Positions 35,368 to 43,727 of a DNA stretch of 64,000 nucleotides are shown one piece after another. The notes beneath the pieces were generated by a model, which saw only the letters and a program-made list of their open reading frames with translations, was not told the DNA's origin and searched no databases. Source of the DNA: Streptomyces sp. TSRI0107 (GTDB lineage Bacteria > Actinomycetota > Actinomycetes > Streptomycetales > Streptomycetaceae); assembly GCF_001905845.1 (NCBI RefSeq), contig NZ_LIVZ01000003.1, positions 1-64,000 of the forward strand. The letters are read 5' to 3'. Position 1 is the stretch's first letter; each line of letters begins with the position of its first letter. The translations under genes and the position numbers were made by a program.

Positions 35368-36500
35368 CCGGCCGACCGTCCTCCGCCATGGCCCGCGCCC
35401 GGCGCCGCGACCGGCGCGTGTACACCCGCTCCCACCCCCTGCTGTTCGCCCTCCTCGCCGCGACCCGCCGCCACGCGGTCGCCCGCGTCGGCGGCGCGGT
35501 GCTGGTGCACGGCACCGAGCCGTACCGGCAGGCCCTCACCCATATCCCGCTGGACCGCACCGCCACCGGCACCACCGGCGGCGCCGCCCGGGAACTGTCC
35601 GCGGGCGGCACCCTGTTCGACCAGGAGGGCACCGGACACCGCGCCACCCGGCGCGCCGTCGCCGACAATCTCGGCGCGGCCGGGGTGGAACGGCTGCGCC
35701 CGGTCTGGCAGGACGTCCTCGACCGCCGCTTGGACCCGCTCGGCGCGGGCGCCGACGTGGATCTCGTACCGCTGGCCCGTGAACTGGCCGGTGCCACCGT
35801 CCGCGCGCTGCTGAACGCGACCGGCGACCCAGAGGGCATCGCCGCAGCGTCCGCCGCGGCAGCGGCCGCCGCCGTACGCGACCACCTGCCCGGCCCCCGA
35901 CGGCCGGGCACGGCACGCGCGGCCGCCGCCGCGACCGCGCGGCTGGAGGCGCTGCTCGCCCCGGCGTCCGGCGAGGCGACCGAGCCGGCGCTGCGGGCCA
36001 TGCTCGCGGTCGCCGCCGTCAACACCACCGTTGCCGCCCTTCCGCGCGCCGCCGCCTGGTGCGCCGACGCACAGTTGTGGGAGCAGGCGGCCGACGACCG
36101 CCTGCGGCCGGCCCTGGTGAGCGAACTGCTGCGGGTGATCGCCCCCTCTCCGCTGCTGCCGCGTGTGGCGGCCTCCGACGCCGACCTGAGCGGCTGTCCG
36201 GTACGGGCCGGGGACCGCCTGATTCTGATCGCACGCCACGCCGCGCGGGCCCACAACGACCCACCGGATGCACGCCACCCGGCTCCGCCCGCCACAGCCC
36301 AGCTCGTCTTCGGCGCCGGCACCCACGCCTGCCCCGGCGCACGCCTGGCCCGCGCACAGCTCGACGACACCCTCGCCGCACTGGCCCCCTACCGGCCTGC
36401 CGTCGTACGCGCCCTCGTCGACCGCGGCGCGGCCCTGCCCGGCTGGCGTTGCCTCACCGTCCGAGCAGCACACCGTCCCGAGCCCACGGAGAACCGATGA
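35364..36500 (+). CDS. Cytochrome P450, atypical I-helix
   Basis: A 378-aa P450. The haem motif is FGAGTHACPGARLA with ligand Cys323, and the K-helix ELLR (E254, R257) is intact. The I-helix, normally AGxxT with an acid-alcohol pair for oxygen activation, reads AVAAVNTTVAAL, with Asn in place of the acid and no Gly. It is shorter than most bacterial P450s. TTG 35364 overlaps the upstream stop; ATG 35388 is an alternative. No ferredoxin gene is in the operon. Confidence 0.85.
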   Translation: MTGRPSSAMARARRRDRRVYTRSHPLLFALLAATRRHAVARVGGAVLVHGTEPYRQALTHIPLDRTATGTTGGAARELSAGGTLFDQEGTGHRATRRAVADNLGAAGVERLRPVWQDVLDRRLDPLGAGADVDLVPLARELAGATVRALLNATGDPEGIAAASAAAAAAAVRDHLPGPRRPGTARAAAAATARLEALLAPASGEATEPALRAMLAVAAVNTTVAALPRAAAWCADAQLWEQAADDRLRPALVSELLRVIAPSPLLPRVAASDADLSGCPVRAGDRLILIARHAARAHNDPPDARHPAPPATAQLVFGAGTHACPGARLARAQLDDTLAALAPYRPAVVRALVDRGAALPGWRCLTVRAAHRPEPTENR

Positions 36501-37408
36501 CCACCATCGCCGTCACCGGCGCGAGCGGCTTCTGCGGCGCGCACGTCGCCGCCACGGCCGCCGCTCGCGGCGCCGACGTCCTGTGCGTCGGCCGGCGCCC
36601 CGGCCCGGTCGGCCGGCACGTCCCCTGGGACGCCGCGCGGGAGGTGCCAGACCTGTCCGGCGCCGACCTCGTGGTGCACTGCGCAGCGGCTGTGGGCGAC
36701 CCGGTGCCCGGCTCCCCGGCCGAGGCGGCGATGCGTGCCGTCAACGTCGACGGCACTTCACGGCTGCTTCAGGCGGCCGGCGACCGGCCAGTGGTGTGGG
36801 TGAGCAGCGCGAGTGTCTACGCGCCTGGCCCCGGGCGCTCCCGGATCACCGAGGACCATCCGGTGCGCGGGCACCTGAACGCGTACGGCCGCACCAAGGC
36901 CGCCGGCGAGGCGCTGGCGCTCGCCGCGGGCGCCGTGGTGCTGCGGCCGCGGGCGGTCTACGGCGCCGGGGACCCGCACCTGGTGCCCCGGCTGCTGTCC
37001 CGCGTCCGCCGCGGACTGCTCATGCTGCCGGGGCCGAGCGTCCGCCTGAGCCTGACAGCCGTTGAAAACCTCGCCGACGCCTGCCTCCTGGCCGCCGACT
37101 GGCCACCGGGCGCGTACAACATCGCCGACCCGACACCGTACGACCGGGATGAAGCGCTCTGCACCGTGCTGAGCGCGCACGGCGTGCGGGCCCGCATCGG
37201 CCATATCCCGCTGCTGGTGGCCCGCGCGGCGGCAGGCACAGCCGAGACGCTGACCCGGCTGCGCCCCCGCACGGAGCCGCCACTCACCCGTTACGCCGTC
37301 GACCAACTCGCGCACTCCGTCGTCCTGGACGTGTCAAAGGCCGAATCCCAAGGGTGGAAGGCTGGTCGCGGCCTACTGGACTACGCAGCAGCAGTACTGG
37401 CCAGGTAA
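36497..37408 (+). CDS. Extended SDR/NAD-dependent reductase, OleD-like by context
   Basis: A 303-aa Rossmann-fold protein of the NAD-dependent epimerase/3-beta-HSD group. It has TGASGFCGAHV at the N-terminus, the catalytic Ser in WVSSASVY and YGRTK (YxxxK). In ole-type pathways such an enzyme reduces the beta-keto acid made by the thiolase. It is the last gene of the operon and overlaps the P450 stop by ATGA. After it comes a region without genes. Confidence 0.87.
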   Translation: MTTIAVTGASGFCGAHVAATAAARGADVLCVGRRPGPVGRHVPWDAAREVPDLSGADLVVHCAAAVGDPVPGSPAEAAMRAVNVDGTSRLLQAAGDRPVVWVSSASVYAPGPGRSRITEDHPVRGHLNAYGRTKAAGEALALAAGAVVLRPRAVYGAGDPHLVPRLLSRVRRGLLMLPGPSVRLSLTAVENLADACLLAADWPPGAYNIADPTPYDRDEALCTVLSAHGVRARIGHIPLLVARAAAGTAETLTRLRPRTEPPLTRYAVDQLAHSVVLDVSKAESQGWKAGRGLLDYAAAVLAR

Positions 37409-37751
37409 TCACCCGCGGGGGCGCGCTTGGTGATGCTCGAGGTGCCCAGCGCGTAGCGACGGGATCCACGTGTTTTTGTGGACGCGTCGAGATGGCCGTG
37501 TGTGCGCGGCAGGACCGGCCGACCGCGAGGCCGAGTGGCGAGAGCGAGGGGGTGGCCTGGTCGCGATGACTGGCAGGAGGCCAGGTCCGTCGCGGACCAG
37601 GGCCCGCAACGAAGTTCACTACCCGGAAATGCTAAGCCGGTCTGACAACTGATCTTGCGGCTGGAACGGGTAGGGGACATCCTGTTCGGGCGGTCGCCTC
37701 GCAGGGTCTCGCCGCCGCATGCCCTGCTTTCCGAGCGCCCGGAGGAGTCCG
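37409..37751. other. Intergenic stretch, nothing recognised
   Basis: No domain or convincing frame on either strand. No stem-loop followed by a T-tract was found after the operon. Confidence 0.5.
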
Positions 37752-38117
37752 TTGGAAGCCGAACCCACTGGATCGCAAGGAACGCTTCTTTGGTCTGCGC
37801 AGCTCGGTCGCCTGCGGGCGAAGCTCTGCCAAGTCGGCGACCAGCGAGTGCTCACCATCGGCGGCCGGCGGATCGAGTTGAAGTCCGGCGTCGTGGTGCG
37901 GCACCGCAGCGGCCTGCTGGGACAGCGGCTCACCATCGAGCAGCCCGGCGAGGCGCCCTTCACCCACCGCTACCGGCTGCCGTGGACTTCCCAGCTCGCC
38001 CCGCTGTGGGAGGCGACCTACGACCGCTGGTCCGCCAAGGCCGACGACCCCGGGCTCGAGCTGACCGAGCTGCTGGGTGGAACCGATGACTGGCAGGATG
38101 CCCCGGCCGATAATTGA
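37752..38117 (+). CDS. Small conserved-looking protein, unknown function
   Basis: A 121-aa protein. The TTG at 37752 is selected because GGAGGAG sits at 37741-37747 with good spacing; a longer frame opens at 37719 but has no binding site. The sequence is soluble and beta-rich in appearance (RVLTIGGRRIELKSGVVVRH, RLTIEQPGEAPFTHRY) and ends in an acidic tail. I do not recognise a family. It may be a structural-fold relative of Streptomyces hypothetical proteins. Confidence 0.6.
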   Translation: MEAEPTGSQGTLLWSAQLGRLRAKLCQVGDQRVLTIGGRRIELKSGVVVRHRSGLLGQRLTIEQPGEAPFTHRYRLPWTSQLAPLWEATYDRWSAKADDPGLELTELLGGTDDWQDAPADN

Positions 38118-38134
38118 TCTTGTGGCGGGGCGAG

Positions 38135-38340
38135 GAGAGCTGACGGATACGGCTTCGGAGCGGATAACGCCGCTACTGCGGGGCACGGACGGCCCCGCAC
38201 CCGCCTCGACCGGGTTCTGGTCGATAAGGCGTACTCGTCGAGGGCGATCCGCGCCTGGTGCAGGCGACATGGCATCACCGTCACGATTCCGGGGCGTAAT
38301 CGATCGGCACTTCTCAACCCGCAGGAACTCGCTCCCAGGA
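38135..38340 (+). pseudogene. IS5-family transposase remnant
   Basis: The frame pieces GELTDTASERITPLLRG and LVDKAYSSRAIRAWCRRHG with ITVTIPGRNRSALLNPQ are the N-terminal and C-terminal ends of an IS5-type DDE transposase, with the middle deleted. DKAYSS..IR..C..RGI is a hallmark. It sits between a small gene and an HTH gene. Confidence 0.7.
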
Positions 38341-38351
38341 GGGCTCTACCT

Positions 38352-38915
38352 TTGAGTACGGTCCGCGCGCTCCTGAAGGGCAGCGCCGCCCCTCCCGACA
38401 CGGTCGACGACCGAGTCCGTGCGCGCCTCAAGGTGCTGTCCGACGCGCATCTCACCCGCACAGGACGGCTCATGCCGGATCTGGCTGCAGACAGGGGTAA
38501 GTGCCTAGGGGTCCCCGACTACGGGGCGCGCCAGGTCTGCGACGGCAAGAAGGTGCCCAGCGTCGAATGCCTCTGCACGGTCTGGTGGAGTACTTCGAGG
38601 TCGAGGGAGGATGCATTGCGCATCCTCACCCCGTATTTCGACACAGGCGTTTACCACAAGGCCTACGCGGAGGCGGCGACGGCATACAAGGACGAAACCA
38701 AGGCTCGCACGATCGCCGGCGCTGCCACCATCCTCGACGCGATCGCCGCGTACCGCAACGGAAGGCCCGCCCACACCAGCGCACAGCCCGCACAAATCGG
38801 CCCTGAGGTCATCAACCACATCACCGCTATCTCAGTCGGTCTCCATCGTCCTCGCTCACTCGACAGCTTCCGCCGGCGGGTGACCAACACAGAAAATTCC
38901 GACACATATGCCTGA
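38352..38915 (+). CDS. HTH-type regulator with a compensated frameshift
   Basis: A 187-aa protein. Residues 1-70 match a family of Streptomyces XRE-like regulators (LTRTGRLMPDLAADRG, YGARQVCDGKKVPSVE). The expected continuation, LHGLVEYFEVEGG, occurs in the +1 frame at about 38563-38610, after which the original frame again reads plausible helices (ALRILTPYFDTGVYHKAY). The frame is therefore open but ~18 residues are scrambled. Its stop overlaps the start of a FAD monooxygenase by eight bases, so the two are co-translated. Confidence 0.65.
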   Translation: MSTVRALLKGSAAPPDTVDDRVRARLKVLSDAHLTRTGRLMPDLAADRGKCLGVPDYGARQVCDGKKVPSVECLCTVWWSTSRSREDALRILTPYFDTGVYHKAYAEAATAYKDETKARTIAGAATILDAIAAYRNGRPAHTSAQPAQIGPEVINHITAISVGLHRPRSLDSFRRRVTNTENSDTYA

Positions 38916-40305
38916 CAGCGTCGCCGTACGCCGACCCACCGCACTGGTCATAGGTGCCAGCGCTGCCGGACTCTTAGCTGCCGCAGCGCTCAGCGAGTTC
39001 GCCGACGTCGTGATCATCGAACGCGACCGTCTGCCCAAGGGGCCCGAGCCTCGCCGAGGGGTGCCCCAAGCCAGGCACGCCCACGTGGTGTGGAGCGGAG
39101 GCGTTCTCGCCTTCAACGCTCTTCTGCCCGGCCTCACTGACGACATCGTCGCCCGCGGTGGGCGCATGGCTCACATCATGGCCGACATGGTCTCCCGTGC
39201 GCCGAACGAGGTGTGGTTCCGCCGCTTCCTGGCGACCCATCACCGCAACTTGGTCTGCTCCCGTGATCTCCTGGACGCCGTCATACGAGACCGCGTACTC
39301 GCCGACCCGCAGATCACTCTCCGCGAAAACACCACAGCCCTGTCACTCGAAGGTGATGCCGCCCGGGTCACAGGCCTCCACGTCGCGACTGCCGATGGAG
39401 CATTCACGCTCAGTGCCGACCTGGTCGTCGACGCCTCAGGGCGTGGTTCCCGCGCTGCTCAGTGGCTTATCGACCTCGGCCTCCCGAAAGTCACCGAACG
39501 GGAGGTCAACACCGGCGTCACTTACGCCACGCGCCTCTACAAAGCCCCGGCCGGCGCCGGCAGCAGCTTTCCACTTGTCAACGTGCAGGCGAACCCCGCC
39601 AATCCGCCTGGCCGAGGGGGAATCATCTTGCCCATCGAAAACAACCAATGGCTCGTCACTCTGGGGGGCACCCGTGGTGGCGAACCCACCGCCGACCCGG
39701 ATTCTTTCGCGTCCTTCGCCCTGGGCTTCGGCGACCCCCTCATCGGCGAGCTGATCCAAGACGCTGAGCCCATCAGCGACGTCCTGACCACCCGTAGTAC
39801 CGCCAATCACCGCCGATACTTCGAGAAAATGAAGCGCTGGCCGGATGGCTTCACCGTCCTGGGTGATGCCGTTGCCGCATACAACCCTGTCTACGGACAC
39901 GGCTTGACCGTAGCCGCCCAGAGTGCCGTTGCCGTGCGGAACGTTCTGCACTCCGACCACATCCGTGATCCTGGCACAGCACGCCGTCTTCAGCGTGCGG
40001 TCGCTCGACCTGTCGCTGCGGCCTGGGACCTGGCCGTCGGACAAGACGCCTTCTATCCAGGCGCTAGCGTTACCCCACCCACCGCAGCAGAAAAGTTCCT
40101 CGCGCGCTTCGTCGACCGGGCTGTAGACACCGGGGCCCGGAACCCGCGCGCCATGGGTGCTCTGCTGGACGTAATGAGCATGGAGAAGCCAGCGACCCGC
40201 CTGTTCTCACTGGACATGCTTATCCCCATGTTCTTCGGCCCCAAGCGGCAGCACCTACAGGGGCCACCTCTGACAGATGCAGAGCGAAAGGCCATCACTT
40301 CCTAG
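38908..40305 (+). CDS. FAD-dependent oxidoreductase/monooxygenase
   Basis: A 465-aa flavoprotein. The N-terminal fold is ALVIGASAAGLLAAAALSEF with the acidic end of the second strand in VVIIERDRLPKG. The VVDASGRGSRAAQWL motif and the WPDGFTVLGDAVAAYNPVYGHG motif complete FAD binding as in p-hydroxybenzoate hydroxylase-like enzymes. The substrate is unknown. The gene is translationally coupled to the upstream HTH protein, which may regulate it. Confidence 0.88.
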   Translation: MPDSVAVRRPTALVIGASAAGLLAAAALSEFADVVIIERDRLPKGPEPRRGVPQARHAHVVWSGGVLAFNALLPGLTDDIVARGGRMAHIMADMVSRAPNEVWFRRFLATHHRNLVCSRDLLDAVIRDRVLADPQITLRENTTALSLEGDAARVTGLHVATADGAFTLSADLVVDASGRGSRAAQWLIDLGLPKVTEREVNTGVTYATRLYKAPAGAGSSFPLVNVQANPANPPGRGGIILPIENNQWLVTLGGTRGGEPTADPDSFASFALGFGDPLIGELIQDAEPISDVLTTRSTANHRRYFEKMKRWPDGFTVLGDAVAAYNPVYGHGLTVAAQSAVAVRNVLHSDHIRDPGTARRLQRAVARPVAAAWDLAVGQDAFYPGASVTPPTAAEKFLARFVDRAVDTGARNPRAMGALLDVMSMEKPATRLFSLDMLIPMFFGPKRQHLQGPPLTDAERKAITS

Positions 40306-41429
40306 ATCACGCGGCGAAACGGTGCCTCGGCGTGGCTGGTCATACGACGAGCCCAAACACGCGGCGACAGTCTGGACGGCGTGACTGCGCCGTTCACCCC
40401 GCTGCCGGCGGTCATGGAGAACTTGTCGTACATCATCCGGCCGAAGCCGTGCTCAGCGTGACGCGGGTGCTGACTTGCACCGTCACCGAGCACGGTCGCG
40501 ACGCCCTGACAGTGCTCGGCCAGGGCCGAGCGCCGCCACGCTTATCCATCCTCAGCAGTGCCGTGCCTGGCACAGGACCTGCCATCGCAACCACGAGTTG
40601 GGAGCCGCGTCCACGTCAGTCGACGCCTCCACCGCCCAGATGGACACGCGAAGTGCTACGCATCCCTGTCGATCTGACAGCGGCACTGACTGCCCTCTTC
40701 GGCGCCCATACGGCCCCGCGCTCAAGAGGCCCCAGTTCAAACCAGATCCGGTGACGCTCGAGAAGCGCGAGGTGAGCACCTTCTCCTTTTACGTACTCGC
40801 GGGGAATGCAGGCGTGGCTCGGGGTTGTAGCGGGCCTGTCGAGGCTAAGGGCTACCCGTCGTGCTCTCCGACTGGTCGGCATGCAGGAGATCCGGCAGAA
40901 GTCCACTGCAGCTACGAGATTCAGGGGCAGAGCTCCGCCCTCATTAGGCCAGCCACCGACCCCGTGGCTCTTCCAGTGGAGGCCGTGGATGGGCCCGAGC
41001 CCGCGAACCGTCAAGCAACTGCCTGGCACAGCGCTGGTCTGCTCGCGCTGGGCTGTGGGTGTTGGACGGCGTTGTCATCGGCGGTCTGCTGTGCGACCTC
41101 GTTCAGCACATGACTCAACTATCAGCAGGACGCGCTGAACAGCAGCGGCAGCAGATCAACCTGCCGGAGGCTCGGCGCGCGGAACGGCTGGCGCTGCTGG
41201 TGTGGGTCGCCGAGCGACTCATCCGCATCCAGTTCCCCCGTCCGTGCATGACACGGCACGTGCTACTTCCTCGATCTCAACCGGACGGTCTGGGAAGGCT
41301 TGCCCGACGACGAGGGCATACGGGACTACCTGGAGGAGAACCGGTTGGCGTTCCTCGACACGGCCCGAGCGGTCATGGGGCAGCTACCAAGCTCCGAAGA
41401 TCCTTTACGCGACAACCCTCAGTGAACGT
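40306..41429. other. Degenerate stretch, with a fragment at 41251-41424
   Basis: The only protein-like piece is at the right end: after an in-frame TGA at ~41248, about 58 codons read HGTCYFLDLNRTVWEGLPDD and continue to a TGA at 41424. An upstream piece, RAEQQRQQINLPEARRAERL, in a different frame may belong to the same lost gene. I cannot name the family. The rest shows no coding signal I trust. Confidence 0.4.
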
Positions 41430-41545
41430 CTTTCATCCTGTGCTGGAGGGGGAAATGGGCTGGTCAGCGGGTGTGGTGACGAGACAGGGCCCCTCGTCGT
41501 CGGCGTAGTAGTTCCACTCATCACACCGGCGCCTGGAGGAGCCCA
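41430..41545 (+). mobile_element. Solo end of the IS5-family element found at 42119-42906
   Basis: CTTTCATCCTGTGCTG at 41430 and the next ~110 bases match, with a few differences, the reverse complement of the right end of the IS at 42119-42906 (shared GAAATGGGCTGGTCAGCGGG and GTGTGGTGACGAG). Only this end is present, so it is a leftover of a deleted copy of the same element. Confidence 0.8.
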
Positions 41546-41683
41546 CTGCAGCCGATTTTGTGCGCGCAGAGAACAATCGGGCGGCGCTACCGGACAAGCA
41601 TCGCTTGTACGGACCCGTAACGTCTACACGCAAGGGGCCTGCCTGCAACTACGGCCCCGCGTGCTGTATCAAGGGAGTGAGTT

Positions 41684-42088
41684 GTGAGTTCTCAGGTGAA
41701 GGCATTCGGGTTCGGCATGCCGTGGGAGTCGTTGTACGGGTACAGCCAGGCCACTCAGGTCGGTGACACGGTTTACGTGTCGGGGCAGCTGTCTCATGAC
41801 CGTCACGGCAACTTCGTGGGTGCCGGCGACTTCGAACTGCAGGTCCGCACCGCGCTGGAGAATCTGGACTTGGTGCTGAGGCAGTTCGGGGCCGAGCGCA
41901 GCCAGATAGTGGAGACCACAGTTCTGGTGAGGAACCTGCGGGAGAACTTCGACACGACAGCACGCCTTCACGCCGAGTATTTCGGGGAGCACCGGCCCAC
42001 CAGCACGGTCATGGGAGTCTCCGACTTGGCCCTACCGGACCAACTCGTGGAGATCGGCGCGCTCGTGCGTCTCGACGTGAAGCCATAG
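41684..42088 (+). CDS. RidA-family protein, second copy in the window
   Basis: A 134-aa RidA/YjgF protein (GYSQATQVGDTVYVSGQLSH, LENLDLVLRQFGAERSQIVE, STVMGVSDLALPDQLVEIGA). GTG 41684 has AAGGGAG upstream. It is only distantly similar to the RidA gene at 6951. It is flanked by a solo IS end on the left and by a defective copy of the same IS on the right, so it may have moved as passenger DNA. Confidence 0.87.
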   Translation: MSSQVKAFGFGMPWESLYGYSQATQVGDTVYVSGQLSHDRHGNFVGAGDFELQVRTALENLDLVLRQFGAERSQIVETTVLVRNLRENFDTTARLHAEYFGEHRPTSTVMGVSDLALPDQLVEIGALVRLDVKP

Positions 42089-42118
42089 GTGAGGAGGCCG
42101 GCCTGGTTCCTTCGGCCC

Positions 42119-42906
42119 CTTTCATCCTGGATAGTTGCAGGTCAGCAGCGTGTGGACAGCTTGAACGATGGTGCTGATGCGGCGGGTTGAGCATCGGGCT
42201 CGCCGGAGCAGCCGCCAGGCTCTCAGCCGGGCGTGGTCGCGGTTGAACTGCTGGTAGTGCTCGGGCTGTTCGCGGTGGCGGTAGTACGGGGTTCGAAAGG
42301 TGGCGCCGGCACCCTGGTAGGCGCGGTCCGCGAGGACGAGGATCTGCCGGGTCAGGCAGGCCTGGACGATGCCATGGGCCCGGGCCGAGGTCAGGTCGTG
42401 GGTGCGACCGGGCGTGGCGCGGGAGAACCACAGCGGAGTGCCGTCAGGGCGGGCGATGACCTGCGCGTTCATGCCGTGCCTGCGGTGCTTCATCGAGTAG
42501 TACGGCGCGTCCGCACGGATCCGGTCGATGGGGATCAGAGTGCCGTCAACGATGACGTGGTCGCCCTCACCTAGGCCGGTAAGGGCTTCATGGAGGCCGG
42601 GCGCCCAGCCGGCCAGGACGTCCAGCGTCTCGTTCTTCCGCAGATGGACCAGTGTGAGCAGCGCCTGCTGGAAGCAGCCGAGCTTGCGCCAGCGGGTGTT
42701 GCGGGCCCGGCGGTGCTCGCGCAGCAGCCAGGCGACATGCTCGACGAGCTCGTGCGGGACGTCGAGCATGGCAGGATACGGAACCAACAGGGCCCCTTCG
42801 GTCGCCGGTGTGCTGAGTGGAATCACCACGCCAACGACGAGGGGCCCCTGCCTCGTCACCACACCCGCTGACCAGCCCATTTCACCCTTCAGCACAGGAT
42901 GAAAGA
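42119..42906 (-). mobile_element. IS5-family insertion sequence, defective
   Basis: A 788-bp element bounded by an 11-bp perfect inverted repeat, CTTTCATCCTG at 42119-42129 and its complement at 42896-42906. It carries one transposase gene with internal deletions. It lies right next to the stop codon of the gene at 42910. No clear target duplication was seen. Confidence 0.8.
42122..42787 (-). pseudogene. IS5-family transposase with in-frame deletions
   Basis: The protein has DDE signatures: GDHVIVDGTLIPIDRI, YYSMKHRRHGMNAQVIA, GRTHDLTSARAHGI and LVLADRAYQGAG. Compared with the family, about 15 residues are missing after LLTLVHLRKNET (the helix-turn-helix) and about 10 after DHARLR, where the catalytic Glu region GERA..LK should be. 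It is therefore probably inactive. TTG 42787 is a likely start; the frame also extends to 42895. Confidence 0.75.
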
Positions 42907-42909
42907 GGA

Positions 42910-43383
42910 TCAGTCTCCTGAGAATCCGAAGATTCCCAGGTGAGTCGGTTTGTCACCGGAGTAGAGGACGACGTAGTAACCGGTCCACCGCATCTGACAC
43001 TCGCCGAACAGGCCTTTCTCGTGCTCCTCGTGGCTCGCAGCCTCACCGGCAGCAGCAGCGAGTTCCTCATACTGCTTGACCGACGGGCGGTCTGTGCCGA
43101 AATGGTGCATCACTCGGTGGATAGCCAGAGGACGCAGGGTGCCGTAGTCGGCGATATCGGAGCATGTCGGCGGTTCATCCGTGGCAACAACCCTGTCGAT
43201 GTCGAGGATCGTTTGGGTGCCCTCATTTCCCATGAACTCCTCGTCCTCGTAGAGGTCCTCCAGGCTCCGGTATCGGCCGTCATCGCCATACTCCTCCTGG
43301 AACACCCTGGCCTGCAATGACGCCAAAGCCGCCTCGACATCGCCCTCGTACCTGACGACGTAGTCCCATTCGCAGGCACCCAC
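42910..43383 (-). CDS. Conserved hypothetical protein
   Basis: A 157-aa soluble, acidic protein (GACEWDYVVRYEGDVEAALA, YRSLEDLYEDEEFMG, YGTLRPLAIHRVMHHFGTDR, MRWTGYYVVLYSGDKPTHLG). I recall similar Streptomyces proteins without function. GTG 43383 follows GGAGGGG; the longer frame to 43446 lacks support. The IS at 42119-42906 ends three bases beyond its stop codon and did not break it. Confidence 0.75.
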   Translation of the reverse strand: MGACEWDYVVRYEGDVEAALASLQARVFQEEYGDDGRYRSLEDLYEDEEFMGNEGTQTILDIDRVVATDEPPTCSDIADYGTLRPLAIHRVMHHFGTDRPSVKQYEELAAAAGEAASHEEHEKGLFGECQMRWTGYYVVLYSGDKPTHLGIFGFSGD

Positions 43384-43727
43384 CGAGCCACCCCTCCATG
43401 AAGATCGTGAACGGGCGAACGATAGCGGCGGGGACTGACAACACACATGGCCTCTTGCTCGGCGTTCCGGATTGAGACCTCCAGGCGGTCGACCGCATCA
43501 CGGAGATCGCCGCCTGGACATGCCCTAGCCGCCTCACCGGGCAGGACCCGACCAGCCCGGCGATGCGGCTGCACCCCTTGTCAGCGGCGGGTGCTCCGGG
43601 TCGGAGGCACTGTGATCTACAGGTGCGGGTAAGTGCAGACGTATCCCGCCTTCCAGTCGGCCGGCGACTGCGGATGCCACTCGCACTGACCACAACGCCC
43701 TGTGTCCCGGCCGCGTCCCGTCGCCGC

